DNA from: Paenibacillus sp. GSMTC-2017
Lineage (GTDB): Bacteria > Bacillota > Bacilli > Paenibacillales > Paenibacillaceae
Direction of reading: 5' to 3'
Length of the DNA stretch: 64,000 bases
Assembly: GCF_016019935.1 (NCBI RefSeq)
Contig: NZ_JAECMT010000009.1
Coordinates: 21,992-85,991, forward strand
Shown here piece after piece: positions 35,796 through 45,452 of the stretch. Each line of letters opens with the position of its first letter. The stretch's first letter is position 1. A program made the position numbers and the translations under genes. The notes under the pieces are model-generated. The model made no database searches. It saw nothing but the letters and a program-made list of their open reading frames with translations, and was not told the DNA's origin.

Positions 35796-36893
35796 TTACA
35801 GCGCTTTTTCCAACAGCTTTGGCTTAGCAAATATCATTCGGCCCGCGGAAGTTTGTAAGACACTCGTTACGAGTACCTCCATCGTTGTTCCGATATAATC
35901 TCTTCCGCCTTCAACAACAATCATTGTGCCATCGTCTAAATAAGCTACACCTTGCCCATGCTCTTTGCCATCTTTAATCACTTGAACGATAATTTCTTCA
36001 CCAGGCAAAACAACTGGCTTAACAGCATTAGCGAGATCATTAATGTTTAGTACGGATACACCTTGAAGCTCACAAACTTTGTTCAAATTAAAGTCGTTAG
36101 TTACGACTTTACCATGTAATGCTTTTGCTAGTTTAACAAGTTTACTATCCACTTCCCCGATCTCTTCGAAGTCTCCTTCATAGATCAGTACTTTTACGTC
36201 TAATTCCTTCTGAATTTTGTTCAGAATATCTAGCCCTCTCCGCCCTCTGTTACGTTTCAACAAGTCAGAGGAATCTGCAATATGCTGTAGCTCCTCTAGT
36301 ACAAACTCTGGAATAACAAGAGTTCCCTCAATAAATCCTGTTTTGCATATATCTGCAATTCTACCGTCGATTATAACGCTCGTATCTAAAATTTTATGTT
36401 CCTCGAAACCCCTCACTTCATTTGAGGAAGATGTCGAACGTTGCTTAGCAGCAATTGACGCAAACCCTTCTACAATCTCATCTTGTTTGGATAAACCAAC
36501 CAATGTACCTACATAACCAAACACAAGTGCCATAAAGGCAGGTAAAAGTTGCCCCATGCCCTCAAGTCTTGCAACGGACGGATATAACAATACTGCTAAT
36601 AATAGACCTGAAAGCATACCACCCGCTCCAACAAGCAACTGTCTCAGTGGCATCTCAGATGTCAGTTCCACACATTTTCCTGTAAACCGTATTGCTGGAC
36701 CAGCCAAAATCGTTGCCGCAATAACACCAACGAGGGCTCCTACCGCTACATTCATGTAATAAGTGCCAGATTGCTGCAACATGCTGACTGAAGAGTTCGA
36801 CCACATAGCCGCACCGTTCATCCAACCATAGACCTCGCCTCCAGCCATACCGCCAAACAATAAACCTATAATCTGTATCATTCGTCTAACCAT
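35796..36893 (-). CDS. yacL: Membrane PIN-TRAM domain protein (YacL family)
   Basis: The 365-residue protein has about four N-terminal membrane helices (to residue 130), a PIN domain beginning KILDTSVIIDGRIADI (about residue 169) with its acidic residues, and a C-terminal TRAM RNA-binding domain (PGEEIIVQVIKDGKEHGQGVAYLDDG). The family is a candidate membrane-linked nuclease. The start is ATG 36893 with GGAGGTG upstream. It is the first gene of yacL-ispD-ispF-gltX. Confidence 0.9.
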   Translation of the reverse strand: MVRRMIQIIGLLFGGMAGGEVYGWMNGAAMWSNSSVSMLQQSGTYYMNVAVGALVGVIAATILAGPAIRFTGKCVELTSEMPLRQLLVGAGGMLSGLLLAVLLYPSVARLEGMGQLLPAFMALVFGYVGTLVGLSKQDEIVEGFASIAAKQRSTSSSNEVRGFEEHKILDTSVIIDGRIADICKTGFIEGTLVIPEFVLEELQHIADSSDLLKRNRGRRGLDILNKIQKELDVKVLIYEGDFEEIGEVDSKLVKLAKALHGKVVTNDFNLNKVCELQGVSVLNINDLANAVKPVVLPGEEIIVQVIKDGKEHGQGVAYLDDGTMIVVEGGRDYIGTTMEVLVTSVLQTSAGRMIFAKPKLLEKAL

Positions 36894-37083
36894 AAAGGTT
36901 CACCTCCATTACAATTATGATCCAATATTTCAATCGTTAATCGTAGTTGGAAGGAAAAATGTTAAAGTTTTCTATATAGGGCTATTTAGGTCGCAATACC
37001 CTTTCTTTATGACACTGTGGAAAACAATGCTCGGGAGCATTATAATGAGTATGAGATTACTTAACTAGAGGCAGGTGATTGCG

Positions 37084-37488
37084 ATGGAATCCATGAGTAC
37101 GCCAACATTGGAACAATTTCAGCAACAAGTTTCTGAACTGTTACTTCGGCACCGCAGCTTGCTCGATGTAATGTCCAAATTCGGACAATCGGGCGCATCC
37201 GTAAATCGTGCAGTATCAAAAGCGGTGACAGACTGTGGTTGTATTGAATTGAATGCCCGCAAACAGCAATATACCGACGAGTTGAATCTTGAAAATGCTA
37301 AAAGTACATTAGTGAGCCATCTAACAGGCGCTTTATGCGAACATTGCAACGATGCAATAAAGAGTGAACTCGGACGTAACTTATTTTACATGACAGCGTT
37401 ATGCAATTTGCTACAGGTCGAGCTTGATGAAGTGATAGCTGATGAATACGACAAATGCTCCACACTGGGCTTGTTTAATCTAACATAG
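37084..37488 (+). CDS. Conserved helical Cys-containing protein of unknown function
   Basis: The only plus-strand gene in the housekeeping block. It encodes a 134-residue mainly helical protein without signal peptide. Cysteines occur as CGC near residue 52 and CEHC near residue 82, with two more near the C terminus, a pattern that could bind metal. I remember similar proteins in Paenibacillus at this site, but do not know a function. ATG 37084 follows AGGTG at suitable spacing; an in-frame ATG at 37093 is possible. A -10 TATAAT lies at 37041-37046 with a poor -35. Confidence 0.8.
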   Translation: MESMSTPTLEQFQQQVSELLLRHRSLLDVMSKFGQSGASVNRAVSKAVTDCGCIELNARKQQYTDELNLENAKSTLVSHLTGALCEHCNDAIKSELGRNLFYMTALCNLLQVELDEVIADEYDKCSTLGLFNLT

Positions 37489-37493
37489 GTAAC

Positions 37494-37540
37494 AAAAAGA
37501 ACGTCCTCAGCCACAATATGTGACCGAGGACGTTCTTTTT
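37494..37540. terminator. Bidirectional terminator between the 134-residue gene and pssA
   Basis: A 15-bp perfect stem (AAAAAGAACGTCCTC / GAGGACGTTCTTTTT) with an inner CAC/GTG pairing. It has T-tracts in both directions and so serves the two convergent genes. Confidence 0.92.
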
Positions 37541-37553
37541 GTTTATGCTTCTT

Positions 37554-38300
37554 TTAAGCTGGCTTCTCGGAATTTACCGGTTCTTCAGGCGTTTCGTTCT
37601 GATTTTTGCGCTTGCGTAAACGTTTCGGCAAACGACGATCAACGTTTTTTTTTAGGCCATATAGTGCATATATAAGCAATGGAACAAACAGAAATTTCGA
37701 CAAATGATTTTCGAAATTTATTCCTATTATGATGGAAATAATAATAATGATAGGTACAACCCAAATGGCATTGCGCGGTATGCCTACCTTCTTAAAGTTT
37801 GGATACCTGACCGTACTAACCATGAGTAGTGCCAATACAATTGTACCCGTAAGAAGTACAGCTACCGGTATATCATCTTTAAATAAGGCCATCGTTGCCA
37901 AAACACCGCCAGCAGCTGGGATAGGCAACCCAATAAAGTAACCTGCATTGCTCGTAATAACGTTAAACCTCGCCAAACGTAGCGCTCCACAAATCGGGAA
38001 AAGTGCAGTTACTGTCCATGCAAGAGCAGGACTTAAGTCTTGAAAAGCAACAACATACATAATAAAAGCAGGAGCTACACCAAAGGAAATGACGTCGGAT
38101 AAGGAGTCTAACTCTTTCCCGAATTCACTCTGCACATTGAGCGCTCGTGCAACGCGACCGTCCACACCATCTAAAAGCATTGCAATTAGAACCATTATCG
38201 CTGCCATCTGCGGATTTTCATCAAAAATCATAATGATGGCCACTATGCCGAGAAATAAATTACCAACCGTGAGAAGGCTCGGTATCGATTTTGCGATCAT
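37554..38300 (-). CDS. pssA: CDP-diacylglycerol-serine O-phosphatidyltransferase
   Basis: A 248-residue membrane enzyme making phosphatidylserine. The CDP-alcohol phosphotransferase motif is present as DGVDGRVARALN...GKELDSLSD (about residues 44-69), with several membrane segments and a basic C-terminal tail (RRLPKRLRKRKNQ). ATG follows GAAGAGGTGG. It lies 87 bases after disA and is probably cotranscribed with radA-disA. Confidence 0.93.
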   Translation of the reverse strand: MIAKSIPSLLTVGNLFLGIVAIIMIFDENPQMAAIMVLIAMLLDGVDGRVARALNVQSEFGKELDSLSDVISFGVAPAFIMYVVAFQDLSPALAWTVTALFPICGALRLARFNVITSNAGYFIGLPIPAAGGVLATMALFKDDIPVAVLLTGTIVLALLMVSTVRYPNFKKVGIPRNAIWVVPIIIIISIIIGINFENHLSKFLFVPLLIYALYGLKKNVDRRLPKRLRKRKNQNETPEEPVNSEKPA

Positions 38301-38387
38301 CTATTCCACCTCTTCTCTACTATGCCCATTAATCGCACCTGTTCTTCAGGTCAATGATTGGAACACATTCTATCAATTGTATGGGAT

Positions 38388-39464
38388 TTAAATTTGTCTG
38401 TCAATGAACATCTGCTCTTGAATACGCTTTAAACCGTCCTTAATCGCGCGCGCACGCACTTCTCCAATGCCGTCAACCTCGTCCAGCTCTTCAATTGTTG
38501 CCATTAAAATATGTGGCAGTCGATGGAAACGTTCCACTAAATTATTCATAATAATTAGCGGTAATCTCGGAATTTTGTTGAGCAATCTGTAGCCGCGAGG
38601 AGCTACCGATTCGTCCGCCATATTGTTCGTATGAGGATATCCAATTAAACGTACAATTGGTGACGCATCTAGAAGTTCATCTGAACTAAGCTTTTTCAAA
38701 CCGTTCCGAAGCTCCCTAATTTTTTCATCAGAGTTATCCTTCGCATAGTCCTTAAGTAGGAACCACGCGTCCTCCTCAACTCCTCCGACCAACTCATCCA
38801 TTTGCATACTAATAAGACGGCCTTCCGTACCGAGTTCATTGACATAGCGGCTAATTTCCATCTTAATTCGCAGCACCATCTCAACGCGCTGAATAACATG
38901 GGCAACTTCTTGCAATGTAACTAATTCCTCAAACTCAAGCGCGGAGAGGTTAGTAAAGGATTGCGTAAGAACTGCCTTGTACTTCTCTAGCGTTTGAATA
39001 GCTTGGTTTGCTTTTGTTAATATAACACCCATATCTTTTAACGAATAACGAAGGTTGCCTTGGTACAACGTAATAATGTTTCTACGCTGCGAGATCGATA
39101 CAACGAGTCTACCCGTTTGCTTCGCTACACGCTCCGCTGTACGGTGACGGATACCTGTTTCAATCGACGGTATGGAGCTGTTCGGAATAAGCTGAGTATT
39201 GGCGTAAAGAATACGCCTCATATCCTCACTCATTATAATAGCGCCGTCCATCTTGGCTAGTTCGTACAAATAGTTCGAAGAGAAGTCGCAATTGATGGAG
39301 AAACCTCCGTCCACGACTTCCATGACTTCTGGGCTGTAGCCCACAACAATTAGTGCGCCTGTTTTGGCTCTTAATACATTCTCTAACCCTTCTCTAAAAG
39401 GGGTGCCTGGCGCAACTAATTGCAATAATTGATTCATCACTTCTTGCTGAGTCGGTTCCTTCAT
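38388..39464 (-). CDS. disA: Diadenylate cyclase DisA
   Basis: DisA scans DNA and makes cyclic di-AMP. The 358-residue protein has the DAC catalytic motifs DGA (in KMDGAII) and RHR (in GIRHRTAERVA), then a helical spine and a C-terminal HhH DNA-binding domain (EVDGIGEVRARAIKDGL). The start is the ATG at 39464 behind AGGGGGC, ten bases after the radA stop. Confidence 0.96.
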   Translation of the reverse strand: MKEPTQQEVMNQLLQLVAPGTPFREGLENVLRAKTGALIVVGYSPEVMEVVDGGFSINCDFSSNYLYELAKMDGAIIMSEDMRRILYANTQLIPNSSIPSIETGIRHRTAERVAKQTGRLVVSISQRRNIITLYQGNLRYSLKDMGVILTKANQAIQTLEKYKAVLTQSFTNLSALEFEELVTLQEVAHVIQRVEMVLRIKMEISRYVNELGTEGRLISMQMDELVGGVEEDAWFLLKDYAKDNSDEKIRELRNGLKKLSSDELLDASPIVRLIGYPHTNNMADESVAPRGYRLLNKIPRLPLIIMNNLVERFHRLPHILMATIEELDEVDGIGEVRARAIKDGLKRIQEQMFIDRQI

Positions 39465-39474
39465 CTGGTGCCCC

Positions 39475-40842
39475 CTATCCAAAAGCTGCCTTTAGTGCTT
39501 CCGCTACTGTATTTACTCCAATAATTTCAATGCCAGCAGGTGGTGTCCACCCTTTCAAACTTTTTTCCGGCATAATTACTCTTTTGAAACCGAGCTTTTC
39601 TGCTTCTTTCACGCGCTGCTCAGCTCTTGATACTGCTCTAACTTCACCTGTTAATCCAACTTCTCCAAATATCACATCATAAGGTCTGGTTGGTGCATCT
39701 CGGAAGCTCGATGCCAAACTAACCGCAGCAGCTAGATCAACTGCTGGTTCATCCAGCTTCACACCACCTGCTACATTTAGGTAAGCATCTTGCGTCTGAA
39801 GAAACATCCCGTTGCGTTTCTCCAAAACGGCAATAATAAGTGCCATTCGATGATGATCAATACCTGTTGACATTCTGCGCGGTGAAGGGAAGTTTGTTGT
39901 TGCCACAAGCGCTTGCAGTTCTACAAGAATCGGTCTAGTACCTTCCATACTTGCAACAACCGTTGAACCCGATACACCAAGCGGTCTTTCAGATAGAAAA
40001 AGTTCAGAAGGATTCGTAACTTCTCGCAGCCCATCTTCGCTCATTTCGAAAATTCCGATTTCATTTGTTGAGCCAAACCTGTTTTTGACTGCGCGCAGCA
40101 ATCGATACGTATGATGGCGTTCCCCTTCAAAATAAAGTACACAATCCACCATATGTTCAAGCAATCTTGGCCCAGCTATCGCGCCTTCTTTGGTTACGTG
40201 GCCTACAAGCACCGTCGCAATCCCTTTAATCTTAGCGACGCGCATGAAATGAGCGGTACATTCTCTTACTTGGGAAACACTACCCGGTGCAGATTCAACA
40301 CGTGGATCGTACACCGTCTGGATGGAGTCGATGACTAGAAAGTCCGGTTGCACGGATTCAATTGCATCATTTACATACTCCATATTCGTCTCACAGAGTA
40401 CGTAGAGTGACTCTGTTAAAGCGCCTAGTCGATCTGCCCGAAGTCTTGTTTGACGAACAGATTCTTCTCCAGATATGTAAAGTACTTTGAGACCCTTAAC
40501 CGCAAGTGCATGGGAAGTTTGCAAAAGCAACGTTGATTTGCCAATGCCGGGATCGCCACCAACTAAGATGAGCGAACCAGGAACAACGCCTCCTCCTAGC
40601 ACACGATTTAGCTCCACCATCCCTGTCTCAATGCGTGGTTCTTTCCCACACTCTATATGTATGATGGATTGAGGCTTTTCTTTCGTATGGATCGTCGATA
40701 AGCCGACACCTTTTGTTTTTACGACCGTTTCCTTCTCTTCGATCATCGTATTCCACTCATGGCAACTCGGACATTTACCCATCCATTTTGGCGATTCAGC
40801 GCCACATTCGGTACAAACGAACTTCGATTTTATCTTTGCCAT
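39475..40842 (-). CDS. radA: DNA repair protein RadA
   Basis: RadA (455 residues) is a RecA-like branch migration helicase. The N-terminal zinc finger (CTEC...CPSC, residues 10-30), Walker A GGDPGIGKST (about residue 94), the KNRFGSTNEIG motif (about residue 251) and a C-terminal Lon-like domain are intact. It has its own weak promoter and is separated from clpC by a 1-kb segment, unlike in Bacillus. Confidence 0.96.
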   Translation of the reverse strand: MAKIKSKFVCTECGAESPKWMGKCPSCHEWNTMIEEKETVVKTKGVGLSTIHTKEKPQSIIHIECGKEPRIETGMVELNRVLGGGVVPGSLILVGGDPGIGKSTLLLQTSHALAVKGLKVLYISGEESVRQTRLRADRLGALTESLYVLCETNMEYVNDAIESVQPDFLVIDSIQTVYDPRVESAPGSVSQVRECTAHFMRVAKIKGIATVLVGHVTKEGAIAGPRLLEHMVDCVLYFEGERHHTYRLLRAVKNRFGSTNEIGIFEMSEDGLREVTNPSELFLSERPLGVSGSTVVASMEGTRPILVELQALVATTNFPSPRRMSTGIDHHRMALIIAVLEKRNGMFLQTQDAYLNVAGGVKLDEPAVDLAAAVSLASSFRDAPTRPYDVIFGEVGLTGEVRAVSRAEQRVKEAEKLGFKRVIMPEKSLKGWTPPAGIEIIGVNTVAEALKAAFG

Positions 40843-40882
40843 ACCGAACTCCTTCTAACAATTCTCATATTCAAAGTTTACC

Positions 40883-40909
40883 ATTATATCCAAGCTCAAG
40901 GAAGGTCAA
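40883..40909 (-). promoter_or_regulatory. Candidate promoter of radA
   Basis: TTGACC (40904-40909) and a perfect TATAAT (40883-40888) separated by only 15 bases on the minus strand, about 40 bases before radA. The short spacer lowers confidence. Confidence 0.5.
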
Positions 40910-41459
40910 TTATTAACGAATATTATTGGTAATTACAGCTAACATTATTTGTTTAATTTCATTATCGGCTTGATTAGGGGTGTTTATGAGGTTGTGACGC
41001 TACAAAAAGACGAAAAACCGCTCTCCATGTGGGAGGTCGGTTTGGATATGAATATTGTGGTTCCTTCATTTAAAAGAAAACCAGACTCGCAAAACATCCG
41101 CCGGGTCAGGATTGTAGTAGCCATTAGTGGCGGCTTACTTTACCAAACATAATGTTAACGAACCCAGTAACTCTTATTTAGCTAAATTGTACCGTTCAAA
41201 ATGTTTAACGAACTCCAGAATGCGTATTCTCGGCAACGAGGCTTTATTTCTACCCAAAAATACTCAATAACGACAGTGGAGTTCGTTAGATCAATTTACA
41301 AGTCATTTTCTTCAATATAAGCACCGTACGATTCGTTAGCGGATAAGCACATTAAACACTAGTGGTAGCGTACGTTTCCGAATATAACGATAATATACCA
41401 CTAGCAAAACCAAAGTTAACTTACTCAAGCGCTAGTTTTTATGTTGAGCCAATTGCATA
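40910..41459. other. Gene-free segment between radA and a small membrane gene, with 50-bp spaced words
   Basis: TTAACGAA occurs at 40913, 41155 and 41205 (the last two exactly 50 bases apart), and its mirror TTCGTTAG at 41282 and 41332 (exactly 50 bases apart). A hairpin AAACCG...CTCTCC-ATGT-GGGAG...CGGTTT lies near 41013-41042. A 67-codon frame here has no ribosome binding site and is not called. Confidence 0.55.
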
Positions 41460-41756
41460 TCAATTATTTTGGGAGTGAGTTTTCACCGTCAAATAAATTG
41501 TAAAAGAAATGAGCGCAAGTATTAAAAGCACATGTATTAAATTATATATTTCAGATGATGTAAAGGTTGCAAATGTGTAAGTAAACTCAAAACCTTGAGT
41601 GGCAATAATGTAACCTGGTATAAAATAAATACTCATAATTAGAGCGATCACTGATATTGATAATAATGATGTTTCAAGTTTTCTTTCACTATTAAAGATT
41701 GTTATGACTAGAAAGAAACAGCAAATGATCACAATTACAGTAAATAGATGAGTCAA
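41460..41756 (-). CDS. Hypothetical small membrane protein
   Basis: A 98-residue frame with three hydrophobic segments (about residues 4-20, 30-58 and 70-89) and AT-rich codon use. The start would be TTG at 41756 with AAGGGATGTG upstream. No family is recognised. It lies alone in the radA-clpC gap, where Bacillus has none, with no terminator of its own seen. It could be a recent insertion or a non-functional frame. Confidence 0.5.
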   Translation of the reverse strand: MTHLFTVIVIICCFFLVITIFNSERKLETSLLSISVIALIMSIYFIPGYIIATQGFEFTYTFATFTSSEIYNLIHVLLILALISFTIYLTVKTHSQNN

Positions 41757-41842
41757 TTAATCACATCCCTTACAGTTAGTTAAACCAAACAACCATACAG
41801 AAGTAGTAGTTGCACTTTATAAACTTACAAGTAAATAAAAAA

Positions 41843-41876
41843 GAGCCAACCGACAGCCTATGCTGTTGGTTGGCTC
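41843..41876 (-). terminator. Intrinsic terminator of the ctsR-clpC operon
   Basis: A 15-bp stem (GAGCCAACCaACAGC / GCTGTcGGTTGGCTC) with a 4-base loop, followed by TTTTTTATTT on the minus strand, just after clpC. Confidence 0.93.
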
Positions 41877-41883
41877 TTCGCTA

Positions 41884-44346
41884 TTATTTAGCCGCAGACT
41901 CTTCTTCCTGCACTTCTTCCTTAACCGACTTGATTACGACTAATCCGCCGTCCTTCTCATCGATTACGAAAGTATCGCCTTTCTTGATATGGCCCATAAG
42001 CAGATCTTCGGACAAACGATCTTCAATATGCTTTTGGATCGCTCTACGGAGTGGACGTGCACCATACTGAGGATCGTAACCTTCCTTCGCAAGGAACGTT
42101 TTCGCGGAATCAGTAAGTGTAAAGTCCACTTCCTGCTCGCGTAGACGTTTGCGAAGTTCGTCGGACATAAGCGTCACGATTTGCGCAATATGTTCTTCGC
42201 CAAGCGAGTGGAACACAATCGTTTCGTCAATACGGTTCAAGAACTCCGGGCGGAAGCTTTTCTTAAGCTCTGCCATCACTTTGTCCTTCATCACATTGAA
42301 TTCGCGACCAGCATCAACCGTAGCTGTGAAACCAAGCGTCGAGTTCTTCTTAATCTGATCAGCTCCGACATTAGATGTCATAATGATCAATGTATTACGG
42401 AAGTCGACAACGCGGCCTTTGGAATCGGTCAGTCTGCCATCCTCAAGCACTTGTAGTAGAATGTTGAACACTTCAGGATGCGCCTTCTCGATCTCATCAA
42501 GCAATACAACTGAATACGGCTTGCGGCGTACCTTCTCAGTAAGCTGACCGCCTTCTTCATACCCAACATAACCTGGAGGCGCTCCTACTAATCTAGAAGT
42601 AGAATGTTTCTCCATATACTCGGACATGTCGATTCGAATAACTGCATTTTCGTCACCGAACATTGCTTCAGCGAGTGCCCGAGCAAGTTCGGTTTTACCT
42701 ACACCAGTGGGTCCCATGAAGATGAATGACCCTATTGGACGTTTTGGATCTTTTAGACCTGCTCTTGCACGTCTAATCGCACGAGATACTGATTTAACCG
42801 CCTCTTCTTGACCAATGAGACGATCATGAAGAATTGATTCCATTTTAAGAAGACGTTCCGTCTCCTCCTCAGCAAGCTTGCTAACTGGAATACCCGTCCA
42901 GCTTGCAACAACTTGTGCAATATCTTCTGGAGTAACCTCTGAATCGGTACGGCCCTGTTTTTCTTTCCATTCGTTCTTCGTTACATCAAGCTCTTCACGA
43001 ATTTTTTGTTCCGTATCACGAAGCGCTGCTGCTTTCTCAAATTCCTGACTTTGTACAGCCGCGTCTTTTTCCTTACGAATGTCTTCTAGACGATTTTCAA
43101 GCTGTTTAAGGTTAGGCGGTACTGTATAGGAATTCAAACGAACTTTGGAGCTCGCTTCATCAATTAGATCGATCGCCTTATCCGGCAAGAAACGATCTGG
43201 GATGTAACGATCCGACAACTTCACCGCTTGAATGATGGACTCATCCGTAATTTTTACACGGTGATGTGCTTCATAACGATCACGAAGACCATGCAAAATT
43301 TGAATCGCTTCATCTACAGATGGCTCATCAACAGTGATTGGTTGGAAGCGACGTTCTAGCGCTGCGTCCTTTTCGATATATTTGCGATATTCATCAAGCG
43401 TCGTTGCACCAATACATTGAAGCTCACCGCGTGCTAGCGCTGGTTTCAATATATTAGAAGCATCAATTGCACCCTCAGCGCCACCTGCACCAATTAACGT
43501 ATGCAACTCGTCAATGAACAAAATGATGTTGCCCGCTTGGCGAATTTCATCCATAATTTTTTTCAAACGATCCTCGAATTCGCCACGGTACTTCGTACCT
43601 GCAACGACCGAACCCATATCCAGCGTCATTACACGTTTATCACGCAATGTTTCTGGAATTTCGTTTGCAATAATTTTTTGAGCCAATCCTTCTGCGATTG
43701 CCGTTTTACCGACACCCGGTTCCCCAATCAGAACTGGATTGTTTTTCGTACGGCGACTAAGCACTTGAATAACGCGCTCAATCTCTTTGCTCCGTCCAAT
43801 AACAGGGTCAAGATTTCCTTCCTTCGCGTACGAAGTAAGATCTCTTGCGAGGCCATCCAGCGTTGGTGTGCTAACGTTAGCTTGTGCACCGTGACTGCTT
43901 GATACAGCTTCGCTACTACCTAACAATTGAAGCACTTGTTGACGAGCTTTATTTAAACTAATGCCTAAGTTGTTAAGAACTCTAGCTGCGACGCCTTCGC
44001 CCTCACGAATTAGACCAAGCAAAATATGTTCCGTTCCGACATACGTATGACCAAGCTTCCTAGCTTCATCCATCGAGAGTTCGATAACCTTCTTGGCACG
44101 AGGCGTATAGGCAATATTGTTTGGCTGCTCCTGTCCGCGTCCGATCAAAGCTTCTACCTCGTCTTGAATTTTCTCAAGACCAAGACCCAATCCGATCAAC
44201 GCCTTCGCCGCAATACCTTCGCCTTCCCTAATAAGTCCGAGCAGAATATGCTCTGTTCCAATATTGTTATGACCGAGTCGAACAGCTTCCTCCTGCGCTA
44301 GAGCTAGAACTTTCTGAGCTCGTTCCGTAAATCTTCCAAACATCAT
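41884..44346 (-). CDS. clpC: ATP-dependent Clp protease ATPase ClpC
   Basis: A Hsp100 unfoldase of 820 residues that feeds ClpP and recognises phosphoarginine tags placed by McsB. It has two Clp_N repeats (residues 1-145), Walker A GEPGVGKTA (about residue 208), a UVR-containing middle domain, and a second AAA domain with GPTGVGKTEL. Its ATG overlaps the mcsB stop. It is the last gene of the CtsR-controlled operon. Confidence 0.97.
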   Translation of the reverse strand: MMFGRFTERAQKVLALAQEEAVRLGHNNIGTEHILLGLIREGEGIAAKALIGLGLGLEKIQDEVEALIGRGQEQPNNIAYTPRAKKVIELSMDEARKLGHTYVGTEHILLGLIREGEGVAARVLNNLGISLNKARQQVLQLLGSSEAVSSSHGAQANVSTPTLDGLARDLTSYAKEGNLDPVIGRSKEIERVIQVLSRRTKNNPVLIGEPGVGKTAIAEGLAQKIIANEIPETLRDKRVMTLDMGSVVAGTKYRGEFEDRLKKIMDEIRQAGNIILFIDELHTLIGAGGAEGAIDASNILKPALARGELQCIGATTLDEYRKYIEKDAALERRFQPITVDEPSVDEAIQILHGLRDRYEAHHRVKITDESIIQAVKLSDRYIPDRFLPDKAIDLIDEASSKVRLNSYTVPPNLKQLENRLEDIRKEKDAAVQSQEFEKAAALRDTEQKIREELDVTKNEWKEKQGRTDSEVTPEDIAQVVASWTGIPVSKLAEEETERLLKMESILHDRLIGQEEAVKSVSRAIRRARAGLKDPKRPIGSFIFMGPTGVGKTELARALAEAMFGDENAVIRIDMSEYMEKHSTSRLVGAPPGYVGYEEGGQLTEKVRRKPYSVVLLDEIEKAHPEVFNILLQVLEDGRLTDSKGRVVDFRNTLIIMTSNVGADQIKKNSTLGFTATVDAGREFNVMKDKVMAELKKSFRPEFLNRIDETIVFHSLGEEHIAQIVTLMSDELRKRLREQEVDFTLTDSAKTFLAKEGYDPQYGARPLRRAIQKHIEDRLSEDLLMGHIKKGDTFVIDEKDGGLVVIKSVKEEVQEEESAAK

Positions 44347-45437
44347 ATATCTGCACCCCCATGTACATTTTTCCTGCCTAATTGCCCTCGGATAAGCTCT
44401 GCTCTCCGGTAGTCACGTTGTTCTGGACTCATTTTCTCGTTAAAAGCTTGCTGTAAAAAGCCTGGCTGTGTCATCACAAGCAGCTCATTTAGCACATGCG
44501 GCGTTATATCTTCTAGCAGTCCAAGATCTGATCCTAGACGTACATCAGACAAACGTTGCGCCGCTTCTTTCGAATCGATAATGACTGCGTGAGACAAGAT
44601 GCCGTACGATCTTCTGACCCTATCCTCAATTCGGATACGCGGTTCGTCTAATAGACGTTTGCGTGCAGCACGCTCATGTTCGATAATTTGTCTAGCAACA
44701 CCATGTAAATCCTCGATAATCTCATCTTCGGACTTGCCAAGCGTAATCTGATTCGAAATTTGAAACAGATTGCCAAGTGCTTCGCTGCCTTCCCCATATA
44801 AGCCGCGAACAGCGAGCCCTACCTGTGTGACCGCCTGCAAAATACGATTAATCTGATTCGTAAGTACAAGCGCTGGCAGATGCATCATGACAGATGCACG
44901 TATACCAGTACCAACATTCGTCGGGCAAGTGGTCAAATAACCACGTTTTTCATCAAAAGCATAATCTGCCGCTTCTTCATAAATATCGTCAATTCCGCCT
45001 GCCAATGCCCATGCTTCGCCTATTTGAAATCCAGGATATAGACATTGAATGCGCAAATGGTCTTCTTCGTTAATCATTATGCTAACTGCTTCATTATCAC
45101 TCAAAATGACAGCTCCGCCGCGCGAATCATTGGCTAGATTCGGACTGATCAAATGCTTCTCCACAAGTACCCGTTTATCAAGCTCACTTAGTTCCGATAA
45201 CAAAATCGTATCAAAGTTGCCGTATGGCTCCAATCGGCCAGATCTAGCTACCTCTGTGAGTTGATCGAGTACCTCCGTCGCTTGCTGGCTTGTTGCAAGC
45301 ATTGGGAATGGCTGATGACGCAAATTACGTGCGACACGCACCCTGCTGCTAATGACTACGTCAGAATCGGGTCCTGTGCCCCTCATCCAATCGCTTAGCG
45401 CATCTTCTGAAAAACGATGCTTCGTCAATTGGCTCAC
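44343..45437 (-). CDS. mcsB: Protein-arginine kinase McsB
   Basis: McsB (364 residues) is a phosphagen-kinase fold enzyme that phosphorylates arginines of CtsR and misfolded proteins, marking them for ClpCP. The ATP-binding segment SSRVRVARNL (about residue 31), the ECPTN-like loop TTCPTNVGTG and the C-terminal pArg-binding region (RRAELIRGQLG) are visible. It follows mcsA. Confidence 0.96.
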   Translation of the reverse strand: MSQLTKHRFSEDALSDWMRGTGPDSDVVISSRVRVARNLRHQPFPMLATSQQATEVLDQLTEVARSGRLEPYGNFDTILLSELSELDKRVLVEKHLISPNLANDSRGGAVILSDNEAVSIMINEEDHLRIQCLYPGFQIGEAWALAGGIDDIYEEAADYAFDEKRGYLTTCPTNVGTGIRASVMMHLPALVLTNQINRILQAVTQVGLAVRGLYGEGSEALGNLFQISNQITLGKSEDEIIEDLHGVARQIIEHERAARKRLLDEPRIRIEDRVRRSYGILSHAVIIDSKEAAQRLSDVRLGSDLGLLEDITPHVLNELLVMTQPGFLQQAFNEKMSPEQRDYRRAELIRGQLGRKNVHGGADI

Positions 45438-45452
45438 TCCTTTACATCTATG

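Noticed and set aside
40949..41152. A 67-codon plus-strand frame in the radA-clpC gap
   Set aside because: The start is TTG without a ribosome binding site; composition is not protein-like and the frame spans a hairpin and repeat words.
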